From Nonomuraea sp. NEAU-A123 (GTDB lineage: Bacteria; Actinomycetota; Actinomycetes; Streptosporangiales; Streptosporangiaceae): DNA of 64,000 nt. A model generated the notes under the pieces. The model ran no database searches. It saw nothing but the letters and a program-made list of their open reading frames with translations, and had not been told where the DNA came from. This document shows, one piece after another, positions 1 to 7,062 of this stretch. The translations under genes and the position numbers were made by a program. The DNA lies in assembly GCF_018603905.1 (NCBI RefSeq), contig NZ_JAHFZZ010000009.1, forward strand, positions 1 to 64,000. The letters run 5' to 3'. Position 1 is the stretch's first letter. Each line of letters begins with the position of its first letter.

Positions 1-97
1 CGCCGCTCGAGTACCCCGAAGGGCCTTTCCGCTCGACTTGCATGTGTTAAGCACGCCGCCAGCGTTCGTCCTGAGCCAGGATCAAACTCTCCAAACA
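1..97 (-). rRNA. rrs: 16S ribosomal RNA, 5' end only (partial)
   Basis: The reverse complement of this stretch reads as the start of a bacterial 16S rRNA: the universal primer site GAGTTTGATCCTGGCTCAG at about 73-91, then the ACGAACGCTGGCGGCGTGC block and an actinobacterial variable stretch. The gene runs off the left edge, so only about the first 95 nt are present. The exact mature 5' end (about 97) is estimated from the usual distance to the primer site. Confidence 0.97.
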
Positions 98-195
98 ATG
101 TCTGAAGGGAAAGAAATCCCAACCAAAAAAGGAATCCGTCATCCACACCCGAAAGCATGAACATGACGGGGTTGTGCATCATGCACTGGCTTTTA

Positions 196-222
196 ACACA
201 CTGTTGAGTTCTCAAGAAACGG
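196..222 (-). promoter_or_regulatory. rRNA leader antitermination/processing element
   Basis: On the minus strand this part of the 16S leader reads GTTTCTTGAGAACTCAACAG, resembling the boxA-like/processing block found upstream of 16S in many Gram-positive rRNA operons. It lies about 100 nt upstream of the mature 16S end and downstream of both predicted promoters, where antitermination signals are expected. The role is inferred from family knowledge. Confidence 0.55.
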
Positions 223-278
223 ACGCGTACATCCTCACTCAAGTCCGTCTGGACTCTCGCTCAGAGGCGTACATCTCG

Positions 279-315
279 CCTTTTAACTTTACCAGACTTG
301 CCTACTTCGTGTCAA
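279..315 (-). promoter_or_regulatory. rrn promoter, proximal
   Basis: On the minus strand there is a perfect -35 TTGACA (315-310), an 18 nt spacer and a good -10 TAAAGT (291-286), putting transcription start near 279, about 180 nt upstream of 16S. The -35 overlaps a perfect inverted repeat, CAAATC-GTA-GATTTG (313-327), and a second CAAATC copy lies at 340-345. The repeat may be a protein site or incidental. Confidence 0.75.
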
Positions 316-385
316 ATCGTAGATTTGTGTGAAGTCGATCAAATCTAGCTAGGATGGTGCGCCTCGTCTCCGGGGCAACCCTCGT

Positions 386-414
386 AACTTACCGTGCCAT
401 CCTGGACTTGTCGA
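386..414 (-). promoter_or_regulatory. rrn promoter, distal
   Basis: A second minus-strand promoter candidate: -35 TCGACA (414-409, one mismatch to TTGACA), exactly 17 nt spacer, -10 TAAGTT (391-386). Tandem promoters are usual for actinobacterial rRNA operons. This one is about 100 bp upstream of the proximal promoter. Confidence 0.55.
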
Positions 415-1563
415 ATCAACCGATTTTCCGGCGATCTGAGCGCACCCAAGACGACTCGTACCGAAGAGCGCGTTGAAGCGACCTGGCCGAGTGGCTCGTT
501 ATCTCAAGGGGTTTGCCCTGGGGCCCGTCCGCCTGATCGGCGTCCGGCTCACTCCCGGGGCGAAGTGAAAGATTAGGTCGCCGTTGGCCCTACGTCAAAT
601 CGCGGTTCACCGCGCCTCTACAGGTCCCTGGACTGTCTCTGCCAACCGCCCGACAAGACAGGCCTCCACCTGCGGGAACGCGGGCCGGAGAGTCCGCTGA
701 CCGGGACTTCGAAGCATCGAGGGCGTGGATGGGAAGGACCCCACGGAACATGTCGTAGTTCGGAGGCCACGGGACGTCCGGACCGAGCACCCCCTCGGAG
801 TGAGCGACTCTGGGCTCAGGCCGAGCGCCCCCTCGTGCGCGACTCTGGCTCAGGCCGAGCAACCTCTCGAGTGGGCGACTCCTGGTCGAGGTGGGCGACT
901 CCTGGGCCCAAGGCCAGTGAGGGCCGGAGCGCTGGATGGGTGTACTGCGGCGTGCCGCCCGAGGCGGTCGGCAGCCGAATGCGGGCGTTCGGGAGGCGAA
1001 CGTGGAGGTCAGGTAGCCGGGTTGCGGAGGCTCCGGCATATCGGCCGCGGAGGCGAGGCAGCCGGGTTTGTGGGCACTCCCGGAAGCCAAGCGTGAAGGT
1101 CGGACGCCGAGTGCGAGTACACCGGGGGAGGCCACACGGGGTGGGCCGAGCAACCAGACATGGGAAATGGAGACCCGGTTTCTGCGCTGGCGGCAGTGAC
1201 GGACTGGTGTAGTGCGCGCTGGACGAGGCACGGGCAGACGAGGTAGCGAGTGACGAGGGGCATGGGGCGTGGGCGCAGCCGACCGGCGTGGGCGTAGCTA
1301 GCGGACCGGCGTTGGTGCGCGCTGGCCGACAAGTCGGCTGGCGAGGTAGCGGGTCATGGGCTGGCGTGGGCGTACCGGGCTGACCGGAGCGGGGTTGCCA
1401 AGATGGCGGGGGCCATGTGGCCGGGCGCCGAGGCACCTGACGAGAGCCAGGTGTACGGAATCTGACCAGGCGCCGAGGCAGTTGGCGAGGTCAAGGTGTC
1501 GGGGTATGGCCGGGCTCCATGGCACCTGGCGCGACGACCGAGCCCTACAGGTGAGCTCGGCAT
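415..1563. other. gene-poor, GC-rich region with degenerate repeats
   Basis: No convincing gene was found in these 1.15 kb. All six frames contain only low-complexity Arg/Pro/Gly-rich readings. Imperfect repeats are visible: a GCGACTCTGG-CTCAGGCCGAGC unit of about 35 bp near 803-875 followed by shorter GGGCGACTCCTGG copies to about 910; GAGGTAGCG and CGTGGGCG units between about 1238 and 1375; and two diverged copies of a GGCGCCGAGGCA-containing unit of about 45 bp near 1422-1515. It looks like decayed or minisatellite-like DNA between the rRNA promoter and the MarR gene. Confidence 0.5.
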
Positions 1564-2007
1564 TCACAGTTGTGTGGATGCCCGTTCGATCGCCGCGCCG
1601 CACCGGCTGAGGAGGGATCGCAGGGTGTCTCGCTCCTCTGTGGTGAGTTCGTCCGCGATCGCCTGCTCTATCCGTACCGCCCGCTCGTCCGCCGCCTCCA
1701 GCGCGATGCGGCCGGCGGCCGTGAGCTGGGTCTCCAGGACGTTGCGGTGCCATGGGTGCGGCGTACGCTCCACCAGTCCGCGCGCGTCGAGGTTCTTCAG
1801 CACCACCGTCATCGCCTGCGGGGTCACCAGGCAGGCTCGGGCGAGGGCGGCGGCCGAGATGCCGGGATTGGCGGCCAACACGTAAAGCGTCGCGTACTGC
1901 GGGACCGTCAACCCGGCGGGCCTGACCGCGATCTGCTTGGCGGCGATGAGTTCTTGTTCGGCCCGCTTGATGTCGAGGCCGAGACGTTCCTCCGCGGGCA
2001 TTCCCAT
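1564..2007 (-). CDS. MarR-family transcriptional regulator
   Basis: This 147-residue protein fits the MarR family in length and pattern: N-terminal dimerisation helix, then a winged helix-turn-helix with ISAAALARACLVTPQAMTVVLKNLDARGLVER (split here by description: recognition helix TPQAMTVVLKNL about residues 62-73, wing near HPWHRNVLET) and the usual LTAAGRIALEAAD linker. The open frame extends further upstream, but the ATG at 2007 (or 2001) is chosen because the family begins there and the upstream part covers the divergent gene. It is transcribed divergently from a PPOX enzyme, and a perfect palindrome between them is the likely operator. Ligand and targets are unknown; self-control and control of the neighbour are inferred. 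Confidence 0.85.
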   Translation of the reverse strand: MGMPAEERLGLDIKRAEQELIAAKQIAVRPAGLTVPQYATLYVLAANPGISAAALARACLVTPQAMTVVLKNLDARGLVERTPHPWHRNVLETQLTAAGRIALEAADERAVRIEQAIADELTTEERDTLRSLLSRCGAAIERASTQL

Positions 2008-2035
2008 GCCAAGAGATGGTACAAGCAATCCAACC

Positions 2036-2063
2036 TTGACTGTTATCAAAGCTTTGATAGTGT
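2036..2063 (+). promoter_or_regulatory. divergent promoter with MarR-type palindromic operator
   Basis: A perfect 16 bp palindrome, TATCAAAGCTTTGATA, sits at 2044-2059 between the MarR gene and the PPOX gene. It fills the spacer of a plus-strand promoter with -35 TTGACT (2036-2041) and -10 TAGTGT (2058-2063, 16 nt spacer). MarR dimers commonly bind 16-20 bp palindromes in such positions, so bound repressor would occlude the promoter. Function is inferred from position. Confidence 0.7.
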
Positions 2064-2098
2064 GCCGAAGCCGTACAACTGGAATGAGGAGCCGGAAA

Positions 2099-2482
2099 GT
2101 GATCCCTGAGAGCCACCTGGACCTGCTGAGTCGGCCACTGTTCGCGCACCTGGCCACCATCGGGCCCGGCGGGAAGCCACACGTGAACCCCGTCTGGACG
2201 GTGTGGGACGGGCAGTACCTGCGCTTCACGACCACCACAGACCGCCAGAAGTATCGAAATGTCGTGGAAAATGGTGATCTGGCGGTCTCCATCAACGATC
2301 CTGACAAGCCATACCGATACCTGGAGATCCGCGCCGTGGTGGAGCGGATCGACCCGGACCCGTCGGGTGACTTCTTCGATGTGCTCGCCACCCGCTACGG
2401 ATTGCCGTACGACCCGCCGGTGGGAGACGCGGAGCGGCGGGTGGTCATTGTCGCCCGGCCGACACGTACGACCAGTCAGTGA
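2099..2482 (+). CDS. PPOX-class (pyridoxamine 5'-phosphate oxidase fold) enzyme, probably F420-dependent
   Basis: A 127-residue split-barrel protein. The N-terminus IPESHLDLLSRPLFAHLATI and the following GGKPHVNPVWTVWDG are characteristic of actinobacterial PPOX-class F420/FMN-dependent proteins, followed by Y-R-N and RYLEIRAVVERI strands. The GTG at 2099 is preferred over the in-frame ATG at 2084 because GAGGAG (2086-2091) lies 7 nt upstream of the GTG and family members start at this IPES motif. It is divergent from the MarR gene and probably repressed by it. Cofactor (F420 versus flavin) and substrate cannot be decided from sequence reading. Confidence 0.85.
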   Translation: MIPESHLDLLSRPLFAHLATIGPGGKPHVNPVWTVWDGQYLRFTTTTDRQKYRNVVENGDLAVSINDPDKPYRYLEIRAVVERIDPDPSGDFFDVLATRYGLPYDPPVGDAERRVVIVARPTRTTSQ

Positions 2483-2491
2483 AGCCCGGAA

Positions 2492-2668
2492 GTGGCCGCC
2501 ACGGCCCGGGTGGCTCTCGGAGTGCGTGACCACTACTGCGGGTGCGCGGTGCTGGTTGAGCTCACCGGCGACCTGGCGACGCCCCGGCTACTGCGGCGCG
2601 AACGGATCGCCCTGCTCGGCGACCTGACGCGGCCTGACCAGCCGCACCACGCCACCGCGGGTCTCTAG
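2492..2668 (+). pseudogene. truncated conserved hypothetical ORF
   Basis: This 58-codon frame begins 9 nt after the PPOX stop and encodes VALGVRDHYCGCAVLVELTG...RRERIALLGD...QPHHATAGL then a stop. From memory it resembles the N-terminal half of a small actinobacterial hypothetical protein of roughly 110-120 residues (VxLGxRDHWGxAVLVxL...RRRIxLxxxxLPxQPYHxAxGL), so it looks cut short. There is no good Shine-Dalgarno sequence. It could be a decayed gene or a short translated ORF; no function is assigned. Confidence 0.4.
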
Positions 2669-3119
2669 CTGGGCGCGGCACCGAACCGCTGTGTGCGTAT
2701 ACGTGTGTAGCGGTCGGCACGTACGACCGCGCGCGACCGCCCTGGCCCGGGCGGTAGGCCAGCCAACTCGAGCACCAACCCGGCGGCGTGGCTGTCGATC
2801 CCGGCGCAGTAAGGGGCAGCGAGGTGGCCGTCCATCCCGGCCCGGTGAGGGCGAGCGAGTGGCTGTCGACCTCGGCTCGAGGAAGGCGAGCGAGTGGCTG
2901 TCGACCTCGACGGCCCGATGCGGGAGGAGCTGTCGATGTCCGAGTGGTGGATGCGGGGCGGATGGTGCTGCCCGGCGAGCTGGGGTGAGGTGCTGAGCAA
3001 GCACATCACCCCAGAGCTGCACAGGCAAAGGGCAAGCCCTATCTCGAGGCACGCACCGAGATCTCGAGCTGGCGACCGACGTCAAGATCGCTCGTTGAGG
3101 CGGCCATCCCGGTCCTCGG
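2669..3119. other. intergenic stretch carrying a tandem repeat
   Basis: About 450 bp with no credible gene. Its main feature is the 35-36 bp tandem array annotated separately at 2784-2930. The remainder shows no clear ORF, promoter or terminator. Confidence 0.5.
2784..2930. repeat. degenerate 35-36 bp tandem repeat, four copies
   Basis: Four imperfect head-to-tail copies begin with GTGGC at 2788, 2824, 2859 and 2894, i.e. spacings of 36, 35 and 35 bp. Copies 3 and 4 share GCGAGCGAGTGGCTGTCGAC exactly; copies 1 and 2 are more diverged. The copies do not preserve a reading frame, so the repeat appears non-coding. Confidence 0.7.
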
Positions 3120-3716
3120 TCAGAGGGCGGTGAGCGTGAGCGCGCGTACCTGGGCCGGGGAGGTGAACAGCTCCGCCGCCATCCCAGCCTCCCGCGCCGC
3201 CACGACATTGACCTCGTTGTCGTCGAAGAACAGCACCTCCCCCGGCTCCACACCCAGCCGCTGCGCGCAGATCTCGTAAGCGCGCCGATCCGGCTTCGCC
3301 ACCCCGATCTCGCACGAGTACGTCAGCGATGCGAACCGCCCCAGCCAGTCACCATGCCGCGCCTCCCACACCGGCACCAGGTCGGCGATGATGTTCGACA
3401 GCAGCCCCAGCGTTCGTCCCCGGTCGGCCAGTTCGTGCACCACGGCGACCATCTCGGCGTCCACGTGACACCAACTCTCCAGGTCGGCCGCCATCAGCGC
3501 GCCCACGTCGGCGAACCGCGTGTCCAACCGTCCGGCGACCGCGGCCCAGTACGCCTTGGCGTCCTGGCCGGCGTCGTACTCGGGCCGGCACCCCCAGTAC
3601 GCCTCCCAGAACCGCTCCCCCGAAACCCCTGCGAGGTCGACGAGGCCCTGCTTGGCCTCAGCCGTCTGAACACGGGCGATTACCCCGTACAGGTCGAACA
3701 CGATCACTTCAGGCAT
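3120..3716 (-). CDS. HAD-superfamily hydrolase
   Basis: A 198-residue haloacid dehalogenase-like protein with the canonical motifs: motif I VIVFDLYGVI (nucleophile Asp at about residue 7, second Asp replaced by Tyr-Gly), motif II LLSNI, motif III lysine in GVAKPD, and motif IV FFDDNEVNV. The SN and FxDDxxxNV pattern resembles the HAD subfamily IA phosphatases such as YihX-like enzymes. The second Asp of motif I, the acid/base in phosphatases, is absent (DLYGV), so activity is uncertain. The start is ATG at 3716, with no Shine-Dalgarno but a TAAGCT -10-like box 7 nt upstream, suggesting a leaderless message. Substrate unknown. Confidence 0.85.
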   Translation of the reverse strand: MPEVIVFDLYGVIARVQTAEAKQGLVDLAGVSGERFWEAYWGCRPEYDAGQDAKAYWAAVAGRLDTRFADVGALMAADLESWCHVDAEMVAVVHELADRGRTLGLLSNIIADLVPVWEARHGDWLGRFASLTYSCEIGVAKPDRRAYEICAQRLGVEPGEVLFFDDNEVNVVAAREAGMAAELFTSPAQVRALTLTAL

Positions 3717-3747
3717 AAATCCGAGCTTATGCGCGTATCCTGCCCCG
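3717..3747. promoter_or_regulatory. overlapping divergent promoters, probably leaderless
   Basis: Only 31 bp separate the HAD ATG from the glycosyltransferase GTG. Both directions carry a -10-like hexamer about 6-7 nt from the start codon: TATCCT (3736-3741) for the plus-strand GTG at 3748, and TAAGCT (revcomp of 3724-3729) for the minus-strand ATG at 3716. Neither start has a Shine-Dalgarno sequence, so transcription probably starts at or next to the start codons. Leaderless transcription is common in actinobacteria; the assignment is inference. Confidence 0.45.
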
Positions 3748-5190
3748 GTGACCACCGCCTCCACCCTCGCCCCTCCAGCCCGGCCGGCCATACGTCAGCG
3801 CAGGTCAAGCCCATGGTGGATGGCCGGAATCGCCGGAATCGTGGCGTTCACCGGCTCGGGTTCCGCCTCGCTGAACGGTGACGAGCTGGCCACGATCAGC
3901 GCCGCGTCCCGGTCGCTGCCGGGGCTGTGGGAGCTGGCGCGGCACATCGATGGTCATTTCCTGCCGTACTACCTGTTCATGCAGCTTTGGGTGCAGGCCG
4001 GGACGACGGAGCTGTGGCTGCGGCTGCCGTCGGCGCTGGCGATCGGGGTCGCCGCGTGGTTCCTGGTGGACCTGGGGCGGCGGCTGCACAGCGCGTGGGC
4101 GGGGGTGACGGCCGGCGCGTTGTTCGCGGCGCTGCCGTCGGTGTCGTACTACGGCGCCTTCGCCCGCTCGTACGCACCCGCTGCCGCGGCGGTGGTCTTC
4201 TCGTTCTGGGCCCTCCACCGCGCCACGCGCGCACAGGAGACGGAACGCGCCCCCCGGTTGCTCTATGGGGCGGCGGTGGGGCTGGTCTGCTGCACGCATC
4301 TGTTCGCGGTGCTCGTGCTGCCGGCCCAACTGATCGCCGCCGTCGCGCTGCTGCCCCGCCGTACCGTGCTCCTGAGGTGGGCGCCTGCAATCGCCGTTGG
4401 CTGCCTGCCCGCGCTCGTTCTCGGTCTGATCGGGTACGGCGAGCGGCACGCGATCAGCTGGATCCCGCAGCGGGGGGCGGAGGTGCTGCTGAAGTTCCCG
4501 AAGATGGTGGCGGGGGGCACCGAGGTGGGGGTGCTGCTGTTCGTGGTGGCGCTGGCCGGTGTGGTGCTGCTGCGGAACCGGGCGTGGGCGGGGACGCTGC
4601 TGGGCTGGCTGGTGCTGCCGCCCGTCCTGCTGCTGGCCGTGTCGCACCTGGTGACGCCGGTCTACGTGGATCGGTACCTGTTCGTCGCCGCGCCCGCTCT
4701 GGCGCTGCTGGCGGGGATCGCGGTGGCGAGTGTTCCGCGGGCGGGGGTGGTGGCCTGCTGCGGGCTGGTGGTGGTCACCGTGGTGGTGGGCTTGCCGCAG
4801 CATGCGGAGGTTCGGGAGGCCAACGGGCGGTTCGAGGACTTTCCGTGGGCCGTGCGGAAGGTGGACGCCCGGCCGGGAGACGCGATCGTGTTCGGGCAGA
4901 GCTCTGTGCGGGCGGGGTTCGACTACTACGACAACGGGACGACGCCGGCCGACCCGCTGCGGCTGGGGCCCGAACCGGAGGCGGAGGGGTTCGGCTTTCC
5001 GGAGCGCGATGACGTCACCGCCGCGCTGGCCGATTGGGAGCGGGTCTGGGTCGTGTGGCGCGGCGTCAAGTCCGCCGGGCAGAAGCTGCCGCGGGTGAAG
5101 GCGGTTCAGGAGGCGGGGTACGAGCAGGCCGGGGCCTGGCACTCGGCGGATACGCCCGGCCTCACCGTGGCTCTGTTTACCCGCAAGTAG
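3748..5190 (+). CDS. GT-C-fold membrane glycosyltransferase (mannosyltransferase/ArnT-like)
   Basis: A 480-residue polytopic membrane protein. After a short basic N-terminus there is a first hydrophobic segment, then SLNGDELAT, the acidic DE-type motif in the first extracytoplasmic loop of GT-C transferases (PMT/ArnT/GT39-like), and GHFLPYYLFMQLW. About nine further hydrophobic segments follow to about residue 340, then a soluble C-terminal domain (about 345-480). Family members use polyprenyl-phosphate sugars to modify lipids or proteins outside the membrane; donor and acceptor are not determinable here. It is divergent from the HAD gene and convergent with tyrS across a repeat-containing gap. 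Confidence 0.75.
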   Translation: MTTASTLAPPARPAIRQRRSSPWWMAGIAGIVAFTGSGSASLNGDELATISAASRSLPGLWELARHIDGHFLPYYLFMQLWVQAGTTELWLRLPSALAIGVAAWFLVDLGRRLHSAWAGVTAGALFAALPSVSYYGAFARSYAPAAAAVVFSFWALHRATRAQETERAPRLLYGAAVGLVCCTHLFAVLVLPAQLIAAVALLPRRTVLLRWAPAIAVGCLPALVLGLIGYGERHAISWIPQRGAEVLLKFPKMVAGGTEVGVLLFVVALAGVVLLRNRAWAGTLLGWLVLPPVLLLAVSHLVTPVYVDRYLFVAAPALALLAGIAVASVPRAGVVACCGLVVVTVVVGLPQHAEVREANGRFEDFPWAVRKVDARPGDAIVFGQSSVRAGFDYYDNGTTPADPLRLGPEPEAEGFGFPERDDVTAALADWERVWVVWRGVKSAGQKLPRVKAVQEAGYEQAGAWHSADTPGLTVALFTRK

Positions 5191-5198
5191 CGGGCCCT

Positions 5199-5300
5199 CC
5201 CCCTCCGGGAAAGGCCCGCTCCGTTCCGGGGAAGGCCCCGCTCCGTCTCGGCAAAGCCGCTCCGTTCCGAGGAAGGCCCGTCGCGCTCAGGGCATGGCCC
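5199..5300. repeat. short degenerate tandem repeat between convergent genes
   Basis: About four imperfect copies of a 20-23 bp unit of the form GGGAAGGCCC-GCTCCGTTCC lie between the glycosyltransferase stop and the tyrS stop. Adjacent GGAAGGCCC and GGGCC(T/C)TTCC-like segments could pair, so it may act as a terminator for one or both genes, but no single strong hairpin with a T-run is present. Confidence 0.5.
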
Positions 5301-5309
5301 GCGGGCGGG

Positions 5310-6575
5310 TCAGCCGACCTCGACGCCGCCGACCGCCTTCTTGCCGCGCCGTAGCACCATGAACCGCCCGTGGAGCAGGTCCGATGCCTCCGGTACGTAC
5401 GACTCGTCAGTGATCTTGACGTTGTTCAGGTAGGCGCCGCCCTCCTTGACCGCCCGCCTGGCCGCCGACTTCGACTCCACCAGGCCGCTGTCCGCCAGCA
5501 GGTCCACGAACGGCGCCCCGAGGGCCGCAACCGTCGCCTTCGGCACCTCGGCCAGCGCCGCCGCCAGCGTCGCCCCGGGCAGCTCTTCGAGGGACCCCTG
5601 GCCGAACAGCGCCTTGGACGCCGCCACGACCGCCGCGAGCTCGCCTGCGCCGTGCACGAGCGTGGTCAGGTCCTCCGCCAGCGTCCGCTGCGCCTCGCGG
5701 GCGAACGGGCGGTCGGCGACCGCCTTCTCCAGCGCCTCGATCTCCTCGCGCTCGCGGAAGGTGAACACCTTCAGGAAGCGCACCACGTCGCGGTCGTCGG
5801 CGTTCAGGAAGTACTGGTAGAAGGCGTAGGGAGAGGTCAGCGCCCCGTCGAGCCAGATCGACCCGCCCGCGGTCTTACCGAACTTGGTGCCGTCGGCCTT
5901 GGTGATCAGCTTGCCGGTCAGGGCGTGCACGTGGCCACCCTCGACGCGCCTGATCAGGTCGACGCCGGCCGTGATGTTGCCCCACTGGTCGCTGCCACCG
6001 ATCTGGAGCGTGCAGCCGTGGCGCCGGTAGAGCTCCAGGTAGTCGTTGGCCTGCAGGATCTGGTAGCTGAACTCGGTGTAGCTGAGCCCCTCACCGCCGA
6101 GCCGGGCCGCCACCGACTCGCGGGCGAGCATCCGGTTGACGGGGAAATGCTTGCCGATGTCGCGCATGAAGTCGATGGCCGACATTTCGGCGGTCCAGTC
6201 GAGGTTGCTGACCAGTTCGGCCGAGGCGGGTCCCTCGTCGAAGGTCAGGAACTTCTCCACCTGCACCCGGATCCTGGAGACCCATTCCTCGACGACCTCG
6301 GTGGTGTTGAGGACGCGTTCGGTGCTGCGCCCGCTGGGGTCGCCGATCAGGCCGGTGGCGCCGCCGACCAGGCCGATCGGCTTGTGGCCGGCCCGCTGGA
6401 AGCGGGTCAGGATCAGCAGCGTGGCCAGGTTGCCCATGTGCAGGGACGGCGCGGTCGGGTCGAAGCCCGCATAAACCGTGATCGGACCCTTCGACAGCGC
6501 CCCGCGCAGGGCGTCGATGTCGGTGGTCTGCGCGAGGACGTCGCGCCATTCGAGCTCATCGAGAATGTCGGTCAC
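5310..6575 (-). CDS. tyrS: tyrosyl-tRNA synthetase
   Basis: A 421-residue class I synthetase charging tRNA-Tyr. It has the tyrosine-binding YAGFDPTAPSLHMGN segment containing the HIGH-equivalent HMGN (about residues 46-49), GGSDQWGNI (193-201), the KMSKS-equivalent KFGKT (231-235) and a C-terminal S4 RNA-binding domain (about 355-421). The open frame continues upstream, but GTG at 6575 is chosen because it gives the normal N-terminus (TDILDEL) and is preceded by GGAAAG. It is divergent from the PH-domain gene. No T-box leader was seen in the 85 bp upstream region. Confidence 0.97.
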   Translation of the reverse strand: MTDILDELEWRDVLAQTTDIDALRGALSKGPITVYAGFDPTAPSLHMGNLATLLILTRFQRAGHKPIGLVGGATGLIGDPSGRSTERVLNTTEVVEEWVSRIRVQVEKFLTFDEGPASAELVSNLDWTAEMSAIDFMRDIGKHFPVNRMLARESVAARLGGEGLSYTEFSYQILQANDYLELYRRHGCTLQIGGSDQWGNITAGVDLIRRVEGGHVHALTGKLITKADGTKFGKTAGGSIWLDGALTSPYAFYQYFLNADDRDVVRFLKVFTFREREEIEALEKAVADRPFAREAQRTLAEDLTTLVHGAGELAAVVAASKALFGQGSLEELPGATLAAALAEVPKATVAALGAPFVDLLADSGLVESKSAARRAVKEGGAYLNNVKITDESYVPEASDLLHGRFMVLRRGKKAVGGVEVG

Positions 6576-6660
6576 GGTGCTGGCTTTCCAGGAGACGTCG
6601 AGTTGGTTACAGAGTGCCGGATCACGCCGGATGACCGCCACTTGGATACTCTCTGTCGCC

Positions 6661-7062
6661 ATGTGGAAGGTCCGTCGCGAGCTGGCTGTTTTCAAGATCC
6701 TAGGGGCTGTGGCGTGTGCCGGTCTCGCCCTGTTCTGGTACGTCCAGGATGACGTGCGGGGGGTGATACTGGCCATTCCGGCGGCCGTGCTGGTGGGCGC
6801 CATGGGACTCCGTGACGTCCTGGTCCCGGTACGGCTGGCGGCCGACGAGAGCGGCATCACCGTGGTGCACGGCTTCGCGGGCCGACGGCACGTGCCGTGG
6901 GAGGCGATCGAGGACGTCAAGGTGGACGTACGCAGGAGGTATGGTCTGCGCAGCGAGATGCTGGAGATCGACACCGGCGACCACCTGCACATCTTCAGTG
7001 CTCACGATCTGGGGACCTCCCCGACCGAGGTGGCCGCGGCGCTGCGGCGGCGCGGGGTGTGA
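6661..7062 (+). CDS. PH-domain membrane protein
   Basis: A 133-residue protein with two hydrophobic segments near the N-terminus (about residues 10-28 and 33-52) followed by a small beta domain with VPWEAIEDVKVD and LEIDTGDHLHIFS, the pattern of bacterial PH-like (bPH) domains. It is probably inner-membrane anchored with the PH domain in the cytoplasm. The ATG at 6661 has no Shine-Dalgarno; TACTCT (6647-6652) lies 8 nt upstream, consistent with a leaderless message. Its 3' end overlaps the convergent DNA glycosylase gene by 61 bp. Function unknown. Confidence 0.75.
   Translation: MWKVRRELAVFKILGAVACAGLALFWYVQDDVRGVILAIPAAVLVGAMGLRDVLVPVRLAADESGITVVHGFAGRRHVPWEAIEDVKVDVRRRYGLRSEMLEIDTGDHLHIFSAHDLGTSPTEVAAALRRRGV

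Noticed and set aside
1298..2533. Minus-strand open frame of 411 codons across the MarR region
   Set aside because: Different frame from the MarR protein, rich in Arg/Gly/Pro, covers the divergent PPOX gene and repeats; no recognisable domain.
2784..2930. CRISPR array
   Set aside because: The repeat units are contiguous and diverged, without constant repeats separated by unique spacers, and no cas gene is present.
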